From the NCBI GenBank assembly GCA_024760905.1, contig CM045735.1, forward strand, positions 4,994,161-5,058,160: a stretch of DNA of 64,000 nt, given 5' to 3'. Of the stretch, positions 12,743-32,316 are shown one piece after another. A program made the position numbers and the translations under genes. The notes under the pieces were generated by a model. That model saw nothing but the letters and a program-made list of their open reading frames with translations, did not search any database and was not told the DNA's origin. This DNA is from Plotosus lineatus (taxonomy: Eukaryota > Chordata > Actinopteri > Siluriformes > Plotosidae). The first letter of the stretch is position 1. The number at the start of each line of letters is the position of its first letter.

Positions 12743-13153
12743 TCTCCACAGAAACAGGAGGATGGATAGCTGGCAGGCTACCTGCAGGGAGTCGAGCTCA
12801 GAGATCTGGGAGTATGGGAGCCAGGCACGGTAGGTTTCTGTGGTCTTCCACCATAATGGCAAGCCAATGAAAATAACCACGGCGGCAATAGACAGGGCAG
12901 CATTTCTGCCACGAAGCTTTTCTGTCAATGCAAAAAAAAAAAAAAAAAAAAAATCAGTGTTTTGAAATAATACACACCAAAATATTTTCTCCAAAATCTC
13001 CATTAACCAACTCAAAAGTTGTATGTTTATATTTCTCTTAAACTTTACATGTCTATAAACCGAAGTAAATTGTACATGTAGCACAAATACTGTCAATATT
13101 CCATAATAGTTCGATAAGACAATCATTTACTCACCGATCTCTACCGCTGCCAT
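6773..13153 (-). CDS. pigs: PIGS, GPI transamidase subunit (complete, 12 exons)
   Basis: PIG-S is an ER-membrane subunit of the GPI transamidase complex (with PIGK, GPAA1, PIGT, PIGU), which cleaves the C-terminal signal of precursors and attaches the GPI anchor. Coding exons in gene order: 13135-13153, 12782-12921, 11960-12071, 11765-11854, 11579-11670, 11187-11424, 10294-10436, 10090-10204, 8142-8287, 7926-8026, 7629-7839, 6773-7051. The sum is 1686 nt, or 561 aa (human 555), with all phases compatible. An N-terminal membrane segment (residues about 14-31, ending [12 protein letters not shown]), a long lumenal part and a second membrane segment near the C-terminus ([17 protein letters not shown]) with a lysine-rich tail match the family. 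An in-frame ATG two codons upstream (13157-13159) could also start translation. Donors gtctga (exon 6) and gtccgt (exon 10) are weak. Intron 8 holds a pogo-like transposon and the 154-nt intron 5 a (TG)n array. Confidence 0.96.
8955..9945 (+). mobile_element. Pogo/Tigger-like transposon relic in PIGS intron 8
   Basis: The ends are imperfect inverted repeats (CAGTGGTACCTCACCTTACG on the left; its mirror ends GGTGACGTACCACTG on the right) flanked by TA on both sides, as for the Tc1/mariner/pogo group. Inside, 9540-9600 and 9684-9776 are two related copies that read like a CENP-B/pogo transposase helix-turn-helix ([10 protein letters not shown], then [14 protein letters not shown]). The two copies are separated and preceded by CA repeats. 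No complete transposase remains. Confidence 0.65.
9382..9502 (+). repeat. (CA)n complex microsatellite
   Basis: About 120 bp of CA with TA and CG interruptions inside the pogo-like element of PIGS intron 8. ORFs across it are artefacts. Confidence 0.9.
10765..11070. mobile_element. Pogo/Tigger-like internal fragment in PIGS intron 6
   Basis: Segments 'aattaatcccttccagcgcctttttcgtaa', 'tagggggcgcattttacatg' and 'aaaccatttaaacatt' align with 21600-21860 of the ALDOC-intron copy. No termini are recognisable. Confidence 0.4.
11464..11524 (+). repeat. (CA)n in the short PIGS intron 5
   Basis: About 60 bp of CA ((TG)n in the transcript) fill much of the 154-nt intron between PIGS exons 5 and 6, ending about 40 nt before the exon 6 acceptor. 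Confidence 0.9.
12171..12514 (+). mobile_element. SINE S1 (tRNA-like head, tail A), PIGS intron 2
   Basis: tRNA-like A box (tggcctggtgg) and B box (gggttcaagcc), the body 'taactgggttatcaaaggcc', then tail A ending 'aggattaagtggttacagaaaatgaa'. Confidence 0.7.
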
Positions 13154-13260
13154 TACCATTGCTATATTAATATACTACCGCATATGACGCGGCACACTGA
13201 CCAATCAGAGAACGGAGACTCGTATACCCTATGGTTTGTCCAATCCAATCAGAAAATAGG
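13154..13260 (-). promoter_or_regulatory. PIGS promoter with CCAAT boxes
   Basis: Directly upstream of the PIGS start are three CCAAT pentamers (13201-13205, 13240-13244, 13245-13249), read as ATTGG in the direction of the gene, plus GC-rich patches. There is no TATA box at a suitable distance. NF-Y type promoters of this form are usual for housekeeping genes; the start site is inferred. Confidence 0.45.
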
Positions 13261-13740
13261 CGGGTTTATTATGTTGTACGGAAGCCGTAGCAGGACAAGT
13301 GGAGAGATCTGTAAACTTGGCCCCCTACTTTCTCAAAATTTCAAAAATAACGCTGTCATTTGTTTGTGTTTATTCTGGAGAAAAAAAAAATCATTTGTAC
13401 TTTTCCCAATAGATTTAAAATTTGCCCTGAGTCCCAAACGAATTTGTAGTAGTTCTAAAAGTGCATTTATATTTAATTGATATATTTAAAGTAGAAAACA
13501 AGTACCGACTGACTAAAAAAAGAGGAAAAGTTAAGTAAAAAAAAAAAAAAAAGACTAAGTAAAGAGCAAAAAAAAAAAAACATTCAAAATAATAATTGTG
13601 TTGATAAAACGTTCATCCATCTTACAAAGTGTTAATCCTGTTTGGGTCACTGGGAGGTTGGACTGTACAGTATTTCAGTGGACGCTGGGCCCCAGAATTT
13701 CTGTGTGAAGTCTGCAAGTTTTTCTCATGCTTGCATGAGT

Positions 13741-14096
13741 TTATTCATTCATTCATTTTCTGTAGCTGCTTAATCCTAAATAGGGTCAAGGGGAGTCTGG
13801 CGTCCATCCCAGCCAACTCCCGGCGAGAGCAGAGTATACCCTGGACAGCTCGCCAGGCCATCACAGGGCGGAAACACGCTGACAGCTGTGCAGCTCCTCT
13901 TGATGAAAGTCAGCAACAGTTCTTTTACATGAACCTCTCACCACAGACAGTGAGAGACATGGCTGGCCTTTGATAACCCAGTTAGTTGCAATGGAGGGAC
14001 AGTAATAACCTGTTGAGAATGGGGCTTGAACCCCTAACCTTAGGATGAGTGATCCAGCACATTTACCACCAGGCCACCACTGCCCGCTTGCATTAG
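13741..14096 (-). mobile_element. SINE S1, tail A
   Basis: Full-length reverse copy between PIGS and ALDOC: tail with ATTC repeats first, tRNA-like head (ccaggccaccactgcc) last. Confidence 0.7.
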
Positions 14097-14097
14097 G

Positions 14098-15515
14098 TTT
14101 ATTTTGGGTATTCTGGTTTCCTCCCGAATTCTAAAGACATGCCCATTAGGCTAATTTGCTGTTCCATATTGCTTCTAAGTGTGAGTGTAAGTATGAATTA
14201 TTATTAGTATTGTGTTGGTCCTGAGAAGGTCTCCCGAGCAGTTCATTGTGTATTCCACCTTCGCTCAGCATTGGCTGAGACAGGTACCAGCTTTTTGATT
14301 ACCTAAGTGGAAGCAAGCGGTTCATGAGTGTGAGATGAGTGATTAGTAAATAAAGTTTCATTAACGTTTAATAATTGTTAAAAGTCACTAAGTTTTCAGA
14401 ACCCTTTAAATAAGCTATATATATATATATATATAGATGGAGTCCCCTCCCATGGAGGCTGCCATTATGCACCTTCAAGTTTCCACAGCAGCCCACAACC
14501 ATTCATTTATTAATTTTCTGAATCGCTTCATCCTAATTAGAGTCATGGGGAGGCTGGTGCCCATCTCAGCTGACTCTGGGTTAAGGGCAGGGTACACCCT
14601 AGACATCTCACCAGGCCATCGCAGGGTCAACACTCACAACTAGGGGTAATTTGAAACAGCCAATTAACGTACTGTGTATGTTTTCGGACTGTCGGAGGAA
14701 ACCCACGCAAACACGGGGAGAACATGCAAACTCCACACAGAAACACCCGGGTTGGGAATCGAATCCTGGGGTTTCTTGCTGTGAGTCAGAAGGGCAAACC
14801 ACCATGCCACCCAGAACCATGCAGGCTGAAAAAGTTTGGGAATGAAATTTCATCTGGCTGCAATAAGAAACCTCACCACTAGATGCCACTATATACACCG
14901 CTAATTCTTACACGCTGTACTGTACCTTTAAATTTACTCCAGTTTCCTCCTAAAGTCCAAACATGCACATTTGGTCACCTAGCTACAGTACTTTGTAGCG
15001 ACCTGTTCAGGGTGTTCTTTGCCTCTCATCTTGTTAGTTGGGATTGGCTCAAGTTTCCCACCTGACTGATCGATTATGGAAGAATTGATGGTACTTTGTA
15101 CTGAGGTTGTTTTAATAGCTTCTTGGTGTTCATGATGCTCTTGGAGTCTTCTCAGGAATCCTTATATTGCGGTCACCTGATGCTTTAATCATAAATCAGT
15201 TCACCCTGTTCAATTAATAAGGGCAACTGCTATGTGTAATACATATATTTTGCAATTATTACTTTTGTCTCATATTTAAGTTTGCTAACTATTGAGGTCC
15301 TTTGCTCAAGGTCCTGGGTTCAGGTGTTACCTTGTTGCTGTATGTTCTCCCTGTGCGGGTTTCCTTGGGGTACTCCAGTTTTCTTCTCAGTCATGCACAT
15401 TAGGTTACTAGGCAGTTCCAGATTACGCCCCCTGGTGAAAACTGTTATTCATGGTGTCCTCCACCTTTGTCTAGTGTCAGCTAAGATAGGCTTTAGCCTC
15501 CCTGTAACCCCAGTG
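14098..15515. mobile_element. Cluster of four SINE S2 fragments
   Basis: 14098-14330 (plus), 14505-14818 (minus, with B box and ATTC tail), 14935-15075 (plus) and 15293-15515 (plus). All have the 'tttcctcc ... caaagacatgcacattag' body; ages differ by decay. Confidence 0.55.
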
Positions 15516-15559
15516 TGTGTGTGTGTGTGTGATTCATAGAAAAAAAAAGTTTAAGTACA

Positions 15560-16418
15560 GATTTAGATCCCAGCCAACACTAAAATCCGTGAAGTAGGAT
15601 CACCCCCGCCCCCATCTATATATCTCTCTCTATATATATCTCTCTCTATATATATATATATATATCTCTCTCTATATATATCTCTTGCTATATATATATA
15701 TCTCTCTCTCTCTATATATCTCTTGCTATATATATATATATCTATCGCTCTCTCGCTATATATATATATATCGCTCTCTCGCTATATCGCTCTCTCTCTA
15801 TATCTATATCTCTCTCTCTCTCTATATATATATATCTCTCTCTATATATATATATCTCTCTCTATATATATATATCTCTCTCTATATATATATATCTCTC
15901 TCTATATATATATATCTCTCTCTATATATATCTCTCTCTATATATATATATATCTCTATATATATATATATATATATATCTATATATATATATCTATCGC
16001 TCTCTCGCTATATATATATATATCGCTCTTTCGCTATATCTCTCTCTATATATATCTCTCTCTCTCTCTATATATATATACACACACGAATCTATATAAA
16101 AATAAATATCAATAAATACATATACTATAAATGCTTATAATAAACATTAAAAAATAAGGCGGATGTAAAAAAAATATATTATATAATATATATACACACA
16201 TACGAACATACACCTCACAAAAATGTAAGTACTTTTGTTTTTTTTGTTTTGTTGCATAATCGGCCTTGTTTTTGCTGCATTTTCCTTAACTTTTCCCCCT
16301 AGTCTTCCTTAATTTCCTTATTTCGATGAATATTAGAGAAAAAAAAAAGAAAAAAAAAAAAAAAGTGATGCACCGAAGCTGCATAAATTGAAGCGCAAAG
16401 TAGCAAGGGATCGCTGTA
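15560..16418. mobile_element. Pogo-like MITE family P2, copy 1, with microsatellite expansion
   Basis: The right end reads GCAAAGTAGCAAGGGATCGC then TGTA; the left end has 'ccgtgaagtaggatcacccccgcc'. An internal segment near 16254 (gcataatcggccttgttttt) is shared with the two other copies. About 480 bp of CTCTCTATATAT repeat have grown inside it. Confidence 0.45.
15615..16090 (+). repeat. Compound CT/TA microsatellite
   Basis: About 475 bp of CTCTCTATATATAT-type units with periodic CGCTCTCTCGC variants; a long low-complexity tract downstream of ALDOC. Confidence 0.9.
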
Positions 16419-16429
16419 TTAGATTTGAA

Positions 16430-17430
16430 ACTTACATCACTAATCAGAAGACATAGGTCTGGGATTTCATAATTTTTATTATTTATTTTTCTGCTTGACA
16501 CCAAGTGCTTAGGGAATAACACCACAACACAGTTTTAGCAAAAGTCAGCAGTGACCGCTCCCCCTGAAATGCTCCATCGTTAGGTCCTCACCAGCGTTTT
16601 AAGCCAATAAACTTCTCTGTATTACTCTGCTACAAAGATGGAGAGGGAGAGCGTAGTAACATTCAACACACACTACACAATACAGCAAACTAATTGATAA
16701 TCATAGAATAATTACCCGATCAGTAGATCCAGAACACTTGGTAGTATATATTAAAATTATGGTCCTTTGTTGGTGAGTCAACCGTTTGGTAACTGTTGTG
16801 ATGCCCACAGTAGAAGTACTGACCTATACGGACGGCACGGTGCCGCCTCTTCTCTCTCTCACCCGCACACAGAGTTAAGGAATGCTTTACTCATGCTCAT
16901 ACCTTCCTGCAGTATTTCAGACACATACAACATCTGGAATGGATAACATGTTCGCTCCCTACAGTTTTGAGCTCAAAACCACAGCATATTGACTACGAGT
17001 CACATTAATAACAGTACGAGAGCTGCAAAACAGGGTGTTGTGAGCAGCCCGGAATTAAATATTGAATACTTAGAACCAATAAAAACAAAGCAAAATGTTT
17101 TGTTTTTGTTTGTTTTTTTTAAAAGAAGAAATAACTGGAACCAGGTGTTAATAATTCAGCCATGCAGGCAACACTAATTGATTAATATTTTCAAACCATT
17201 GTGACAAAATGACCTTTGAACCCCAAATCCCCTTGTTCTGCTTTTCCGAGCTTCCCTCCCATTTTGTTCAATTTTGACTACAAGACATTTTGTTGAAGAC
17301 TCTTTCACAGAGGACAGACGACAGCGCAGGCCTTTGATTGGCTGATGGGATGGAGATTAAAGCAGCTGTGGAAGAAACTACAGGTCGGCAGAAGCTGGAG
17401 GAAGCGGGTGACGATGGTGATGGTCGGCAG
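16430..17430. other. ALDOC 3' flank
   Basis: Probable 3'UTR and downstream region of ALDOC. AATAAA hexamers on the minus strand at 16475-16480 and 16482-16487 are possible distal polyadenylation signals; otherwise nothing seen. Confidence 0.3.
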
Positions 17431-17433
17431 GGT

Positions 17434-25014
<7,581 letters not shown>

Positions 25015-25391
25015 GATGCCTCCTGCTCAAAACAGAGAGACAGACAGAGAGAGAATGCAATTAGAAACCTTGTTTATACTACGGAAAACAATCCTGTGTT
25101 TTAATGTATGCAGCCTGGTGCATCTCTGGTGCATCTACTACAGAAATGCCAAATCAACCAATAATTTCTTACAACACCTCAGTTGCTACAGTAGAGTAAG
25201 TGACATCAGTAGACAGCATAAACCAGACATTATCCATGAATAGAATTTCTGATTTTCGGAACACGAAAATGGGGGGGGGGGGGGAGAGGTCAGTGTCCAG
25301 CATGGCACCTCACAGCACGTTGGTCCTGGGTTCAATTCCCATGGCCAGACTTTCTTTGTGGAGTTTGCATGTCTTCCTTATGCTTCTATGG

Positions 25392-25470
25392 CAGGGGTCG
25401 GCAACCCACAGCTCCAGAACCGCATGCGGCTCTTTCACCTGTCTGGTGCGGCTCCGTGGCTTCATGTTTT
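25392..25470 (+). mobile_element. hAT-like left-end fragment
   Basis: CAGGGGTCGGCAACCCACAG followed by 'ctccagaaccgcatgcggctctttc' is a hAT-type terminus. It cuts off a SINE head at 25296-25391. The right end is not clear. Confidence 0.4.
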
Positions 25471-26451
25471 ACTTTACGATGGCGGATAAGTGCACCACAA
25501 GGTGCTTATTTACTCACATCAGAAACACTTTGGACTTCCAGGGGTTAGAGAGTTAAACCAGCTTTCACCTGAATGATGTAGGTACCCTTCCAAAAATGCT
25601 GTTTTAGGGCTGAAAATTACATAAATTAAAATTAACAGTCACGGGTGTGGGCGGGGTAATTTTAACACATACACACACAAAATAACCCCACCCACACCAA
25701 ATAAATATAAAAGAGCCCTATAAGAGCTCATGGCAAGCAGCAGAGCGGCGGGCGAGAGATTTTTTCCACCGCCGGGGTTTGTAATCCAGGAACAGAAATC
25801 ACAGCTGAAGTAGAGACGGTGAGATTGAAACGCAAGTTGAAAATGAACATAAATTGTTACTGTATGTTCCAGTGACATATGACGTTCATACTGTACTACA
25901 CATCCATAAGTACCATTACCGTATCTCAAAACACCCATAAATCAATTATTATAAACATAACATTGTAAAATAATAAACATTAATTTCAAATAAATTAAAT
26001 TCAAGCAAAATTATTTCAAATAGATAAATTTTAATAAAATATCAAACACAGTATCAAATATAACCTTTAACATTCTCTATGATGCGATCTTTCTGCTTGG
26101 AAATGGTTCCGATGGTCGACAGATGGCCACTTTACATAAAGCTGAGCCGGGTCACTTTACATGAAGCTTAAAACAGCCAATCAACGCTTACAATATGTGA
26201 GACGCTCAACACCGAAAGTATTCATTCATATTACAACTCCCTTTGCTTAACTGAGTATGCATGATAGATTGCGCCAATCCGAGCAGATAGTTAATTCATC
26301 TCTGTGTATGAGACTTGCACCCATGCTAGGAGGCTTACGCTTTTGACCAACCGTATTTGCTTAGGGTTATAAAAGTTTTTTTTTTTCTTCAAAAAAGTAA
26401 AATCGAAAAAACGTAAAACGAATGAACACAAGTCGGGGAGCGTCTGTATAT

Positions 26452-26870
26452 TTATCCCCATATTTTAGTTGTATCCGATTCCCACCAAAGTATTACCTTT
26501 CCGATCACATGACCACCAACAATCAGGGAGGGACAAAAACATGTATACGCCCCCCCCTTCGTGACATGCAATGCTAGCCACCTGCCTCTTTTTGAACTGC
26601 TGGGCGTGCGTATTTGGTTGCGGTTTAACACACTCGGAGGGAAAGCACAATCCACCGTCTCGTACAAATGAGCTCACCGACGGCCGTGATTGATGCTGTG
26701 AGTGACAGGGAAGTGAGCGTATGCCTTCCCTCCCATGCGAACTCAGCCAATCAGCTCCCATGGACTCCTGTACATGGATGGCCACACCATTAACCCGGAT
26801 TCGAACCTGTGATCGTCATTAATAGTCATGCACCATGTCAATGTGCCGCTCGAAAGCCAGGAATCATTAT
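26452..26870 (-). repeat. Dispersed repeat S4, copy 1
   Basis: Shares 'ttgtatccgattcccacc', 'gaactgctgggcgtgcgta' and 'aatgagctcac' segments with four other places. It ends with a B-box-like 'ggattcgaacctgtgatc', suggesting a tRNA-derived origin. ALDOC intron 1. Confidence 0.6.
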
Positions 26871-27941
26871 TTAAACATTATATTGGAAATGTCATTATTG
26901 TGATGGCATTAAGGGGCCTTTAAAACAGCGAACTGAACAGACGGATGCTGCAAAAGCGACTAGACATCCGACTACATAGCATTTCATCTCTGATGTGGAA
27001 AGAACACAAAGCGGCTGTTGATGCAGTCCCGCTTCAGACAAAGTATTGGGGCAGTAAATACGCCCTGTTTAAAATTCCTCCCGTTTCCTCACAAGCTCCA
27101 GAGAAAGACTGGATTATATAACACCCACTGAGCAGCACAGAGATGTCCAAACACGGGGTTATGTACTTACGCCTGTCTAATCTTTGCCGTCAGAGCTCAT
27201 TATGGCACGCGAACAGGTCTGTACTGGGTGTGAGATCCAGCCAGCCATGTTAAACTTCAGCTAAATTTTCTCTTCTTTTTAATTAATCTCATCTTTGATC
27301 ACAAATCGGCAGTCCTTTATCGACCCTCCTCTCGTGATGTCCCTACGGCAGTTCGCTAACCAACCGCTCCTAACAGAACCAGCTCATCGGTTGTAATGAA
27401 CCACCAGATTCCGTGACGCCTTACTTCACTTGAAACTTTTTAGGAAATAGAAATCAAACCATAATAAAATAGCATTGGCATTTTTTGTTTAGAATAAATA
27501 AACACAGGTCTAGTCAGATTCTGTTAGATATATTTATGCAAAGGACTCCAAATGAATCCTACGCAAGGAGGCAGCCGAGTTTCAGGTTCCCACGAGGCCT
27601 GAAAGCTCATTCATCCATGAATCTGTTCACCAAAGTAAATTTTTACTGAAAAACAAAGCCCGAGCTTTGGCAGCCTCATCTCATTCATCACCACCACAAT
27701 TGGGGGGGGGGGAGGGGGGGGGGCGCTTGGCTATCGAAGCATCCTTGGACTCACAAAACACTCATCTCCTTGCCAACGTCCAAACCAACTGGCAAATGGG
27801 CAAGCAAAAGAAACCTCAGTGACATACAACTGGCCGAATGCCAAGAAACATATATATATATATATATATATAGAAATATATATATATATATATATATACA
27901 TACACACACATACTATATACACACGCGCGCGCACACACAGG

Positions 27942-28322
27942 GATCCTTCACTTTCCGCGGTTAATTGGGACCAAGATCCCCTCGCGACCATTGAAATCCA
28001 CGAAGTAGGATCACTCCCCGCCTGAGGTATAGGTACATGTATATAATATCAATTAAACAACATAAGATGTAAATTAAATATAAACACACATACATACAGA
28101 TGGTATTGCATTAGAAGAACACGACACACACACACGAGTGCGCACACGAAGATGCAACAATGCAAGTAGTTTTGACTGGAGATTTTAGGTTGTTTTTTGT
28201 TGTTGTGTTGGTTTATTTATTTATTTTTTTTTGCATAATTGACCTTGTTTTTGTTGCAAATCGATGAATTTATTTACTGTATTTATTAGAAAAAGTATCG
28301 TCGCACGAAGTAGCAGGGATCC
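27942..28322. mobile_element. Pogo-like MITE family P2, copy 3 (ALDOC intron 1)
   Basis: About 380 bp: left end GGATCCTTCACTTTCCGCGG, right end CACGAAGTAGCAGGGATCC, with the shared interior 'gcataattgaccttgtttttgttgc'. A (TA)n/(CA)n microsatellite abuts the left end. Confidence 0.5.
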
Positions 28323-28565
28323 CACACCATTTTATTTATTTAATTTTCTTTAAAAGTGCCCCAGGATTTTTCCTTACAACTCAAGGTCTTACCCTCCTGA
28401 TGACTATGAGAGTTCTACCGATTTATTTTCTTGCAAGATCTGTGCATTAAAGGCTAATTATGCTAAACAAAAAAAATTACCTACTTGTAGGAATCTTGTT
28501 TATTTACAAGAAAATCAACTTTGCAATCCAATCAAAATTAGTTCCATGATGTATGGAACCCTGTG

Positions 28566-28885
28566 TGGCAGTGGTGGCCTGGTGGAAAAGGTCGCTGGAT
28601 CGCTGATCCGAAGTTTGGGGGTTCGAGTCCCACTCTCCACAAGGTTTTCCCTGTCCCCTCAGTGCAGCTAACTGGGTTATCAAAGGCCGGCCATGTCTCT
28701 CATTGTCTATGGTGAGAGATTCATGTAAAAGAACCATTGCTGACTTTCGTAAAGAGGAGTTGCAAAGCCATCAGTGTGTTTCAGTCCCTTGTGTCAGGAA
28801 GAGCATCCGACGTAAAAACCAAATATAATAAGATGATTTGCTGTGGCGACCCCTGAAAAAGGGAAAAAGCCAAACGAAAAAGACT
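28566..28885 (+). mobile_element. SINE S1 with LINE-type tail B, ALDOC intron 1
   Basis: Same head and body as S1, but the 3' part is 'gcatccgacgtaaaaacc ... gctgtggcgacccctga' plus an A-rich end, matching the L-B LINE 3' end. Confidence 0.7.
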
Positions 28886-28999
28886 TATGGAACCCTGAGC
28901 TAAAAATGGCTGCCTGTAAGACAAAGTCGAACATAGGGAAGGTCACGATCACGGTCATTCCATTTCCATCATGGAATTCTTGGACCTGACTCGTCAAAG

Positions 29000-30820
29000 G
29001 AGCAGGAATCTAAAATAAACACCGAACCAGAGACTCAGTTCTTCTGCGGCACCACGTCACTGTCTGCATGTGAGGGTTTCAGCACTAGGAGAGATTTCCT
29101 TTTGGCTTGTTCCCTTTATCAGGGGAGAACACACACACAGTCAGGGAAAAACAGACAGACAGAGGCATGTAAAAAAGGTCAGATGGTTACAATTGGGCCT
29201 TCAGTGTCATGCACATCCTGCATTAAATACACTGTTCTGTGGCTCTGCATTGCGTAGCTCCAGATCACCCATGCTCACGCCCCATCACCTTGCACCATCA
29301 CCTCCATGGCAGCAAGGATTTACTAGCTGCCCGACTTCTATCTACAGCCAAAGCAGCTCTATTCTACAACCTGATCAACACCTGCAAGAACAACATCATG
29401 ATTGAATAACTTATCACTGGGGATGGACATGTTGCAGGCCTGAATAAATGTAGGAGGACATTTTGTACTATTAATACTAAAATGTAAAAGTTAGACAGTA
29501 TTTTTTTTTAGTTTGGAAAGAAAATAAAACGTAATATCAAGACCCCACCCTGTCTGAATTTTACTGTTATGACCCCACAATACCTAGATGATTTTTCTCT
29601 AAAAAAAAAAAAAAAAAAAAAAAACACATTGAAAATTATAAGTTTTTTTTTTAAACATTTTATTTAAATTTATTAACTGTGCAGTTACATACCAGGAAAG
29701 AAAAAAAACCTCAACCTTAAAAAAAAAAATCTGATAAACCATGACCTATTTGCAAAATAAATAGCAGAACATTCAAACACGGCATCATCTGTTGTATCAA
29801 CAAGTCTCTAGTTCTCCAAAAATCTCTTTAGACCTGTTCCTACGCAAGCACTGCACATATAAACAGAGTAAACAATCAGAACTCTCAAGGTTAAGACAGG
29901 CTCAACTTGGATTATTGTCATGTAAACTGTCCAGGTAATGACATGCGCAGTAAAGACGCTCCAGATCAGTGACCATGTTAACCTCGAGCATCCAAGACGC
30001 GCCTAATCAGCGCAGACACCCGTCTTATTTTGGGGTTGTTTAATATATATAAAACCCCGTGTCTGCGTTTCTCCTACGCAGTATTGACGTCGATCGAAAT
30101 AATTATTTTGCCTTTTTTTAAACGATGGATAGAAAAAAATATTTTTAAACAGTCCGTGAGAACGTCCGTGGATGTATACAGGAAGAAAACCACGGTTTCC
30201 GACAGATATTCTTATTTTCCGTTAAATGTTGAAGTAGATTACTCAACCTCCGGGTAACAGGCGAACCTAACCACCACCCACTGAGGGAAATGCGTACGTG
30301 CAGACAGCCACACACCCCTCCTCAGCTAACACTATCCTCCCCATCCATCCATTCGACCGGCAATCAGAAAATATATTGGTTATTACTTTTATTATTATTA
30401 TTATTATTTTTAAATCCTGTGGAGTTGACGTAAATTAGACCCTCCCCGACCTCTTATTATGCATCTTTCCTGCTCGCGAGGCCAAAATGCGGAAGAGGAG
30501 GAGGAGGATAATGTCCTGACTGGTGTTCAAGGTTGTCATTGATGGCGATAACAATTTTTTCTCCCTGATTCTCTCCTGTAATTCAATTAAATTAATATTA
30601 AATCATGTGACCCCTTTTTCTCGATAGGTATGTTTAAAAATAACCTTTAAATAAACAACAACAAAAAAAACACCCCACTTAAACATGTTTCGCGTATTCT
30701 CAGGTTTAAAATCTTGTTATAATTACTAAAAAAAAGGTCTAACATTTAAATGAGCTATGCGGAAATCTTATTAAGGACCTCAACTGAGTTTCAAAATCAT
30801 TTAAAGCCCTGTTTTCTTAC
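29000..30820. other. ALDOC intron 1, mostly unique sequence
   Basis: No gene seen. 29000-29420 and 30000-30620 are non-repetitive and of mixed composition, with A-runs at 29601-29623. The part at 30470-30610 looks like possible conserved noncoding DNA. Confidence 0.4.
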
Positions 30821-30950
30821 CTGGTTGGTGTGTAAAAGTTGGAAGAATAAGCCCGACAGGATGTGTTTCGGAGGACACAATCTACCACTCTGATGCCGCA
30901 ACGCAACGTGACCGCTTACAAAACTCCCTGATGAATATTCATGAGGCGTC
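30821..30950 (-). promoter_or_regulatory. Candidate ALDOC noncoding exon 1 and promoter
   Basis: On the minus strand a good donor (CCAG|GTAAGAA, exon end at 30821) closes a unique stretch that fits the untranslated first exon required by the acceptor before the ALDOC ATG; intron 1 would be about 5.8 kb. Just upstream are a perfect 12-bp palindrome ATGAATATTCAT (30931-30942) and a CRE-like GGCGTCACG near 30965. No transcript evidence is available, so the pairing is inference. Confidence 0.4.
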
Positions 30951-31070
30951 CGCCTTTACGCTCTGGCGTCACGCAGCACGCATCGTACGCCGATTCTGAG
31001 GCATGTCCTTTCGGCACGTAGGCGTCTAGAATGACTTGCTAGATTATAAAATTTATTGAAATTTCAAAGC

Positions 31071-31073
<3 letters not shown>

Positions 31074-31133
<60 letters not shown>
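31074..31133 (+). repeat. (TA)n microsatellite
   Basis: About 60 bp of pure TA upstream of the ALDOC candidate promoter. Similar (TA)n arrays occur at 20636-20673 and 27848-27900. Confidence 0.9.
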
Positions 31134-31136
<3 letters not shown>

Positions 31137-31262
31137 AATGCACATTTTGGTTCTTTAAAATTATTTATATTAATTATATATACAATCCAACTCTGCTGAA
31201 ACTAAGGTTTCACCTTGAGGAAAGTTTTAGCATCAGGTTGGTCCTTGTACCAGTGTTCACAT

Positions 31263-32316
31263 CAGGGGTCACCAACATGGAGCCCACGGGCACCAGGTTG
31301 CCCTCAAGGACAACATGAGTCGCCCGCGGGCCTGCTATTTTTATAACAGCCCCGCGACTCCATAGTGCCACTTTCCATTGAGCTGTATATATTTATTTTT
31401 GCTTTTTTTTTTTTTAATCAAATCAATATCTGCACATAAATGAATATCATTAATTATTAATCAATCAATCTGGGTGCCGTGCCAAAATTCTGGCGTAGGC
31501 GGCAGCCATAACAGCCTTTGTCATGGCTGTATACGAAAGGCAAAAAATCCGCAGTAGAGGCCCAAAGTTCTTTCGTTTTATTTTCCTTTTGGCTTTTCCC
31601 CTTTTTTAGGGGTCGCCACAGCGAATCATCTGATTCACACATTTTATTTGGTTCATAGGTTTTTTTTTTATGTCGGATGCCCTTCCTGACACAACCCTTT
31701 AGCAAGGGACAGAAACACGCTGACGGCTTTGCAGCTCCTCTTGACGAAAGTCAGCAATGGTTCTTTTCCATGAACCTCTCACCATAGACAGTGAGAGACA
31801 TGGCCGGTCTTTGATAACCCAGTTAGCTCCACTGGGGGTACAGTGACAACCTTGTGGAAAGTGGGACTCGAACCCCCAACCTTATGATCAGCGATCCAGC
31901 ACCCTATACAACCAGGCCACCACTTCCCCGACCAAAGTTCTTTCTGCAGGGTGTTTTTATTGAGACACCATCTCTAGCTAGCTGGCCGTTGACTCTAAAG
32001 CGTTCATCCCGCCCCTTGTTAGGTCTTGTTTTTATTCCTACTGGGTTGCTCGCCACACCTACTCATCAAATTTGGAATCTGGTTAGTCGCTGACCACTCA
32101 ACCCTGCAACAGGTTGTACTGGCTTACATGTTAGCAGTAGCAGGGCAAAACCTGACCTGACAACCTAATTATTAACCTAATTATTAATAATAACACACAA
32201 TTAAAGGTAAATTGAGCAAATTTGTTATTTCAGAAGTGTGTATCCATCTGGTAGCCCTTCGCATTAATTGGTACCCAAGACGTTTCTCCCAGTTTCAAAA
32301 AGGTTGGTGGCCCTTG
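31263..32316. mobile_element. hAT-like element interrupted by a SINE
   Basis: It begins CAGGGGTCACCAACATGGAG and ends AAGGTTGGTGGCCCTTG. The flanks gttcacat and gtttacat match at 7 of 8 positions. A SINE with a LINE-type tail (31572-31930) lies inside. Confidence 0.6.
31572..31930 (-). mobile_element. SINE S1 with LINE-type tail B, inside a hAT-like element
   Basis: Reverse copy; the tail 'ccccttttttaggggtcgccacagcgaat' comes first and the tRNA-like head ends near 31928. Confidence 0.7.

Noticed and set aside
13157..13159. Upstream in-frame ATG of PIGS as the start
   Set aside because: Possible, but it adds only Met-Val; the second ATG gives the MAA start seen in known PIGS proteins.
15685..16140. 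ORFs of 130-151 codons made of Tyr/Ile/Ser/Leu
   Set aside because: They translate the CT/TA repeat; no protein family has this pattern.
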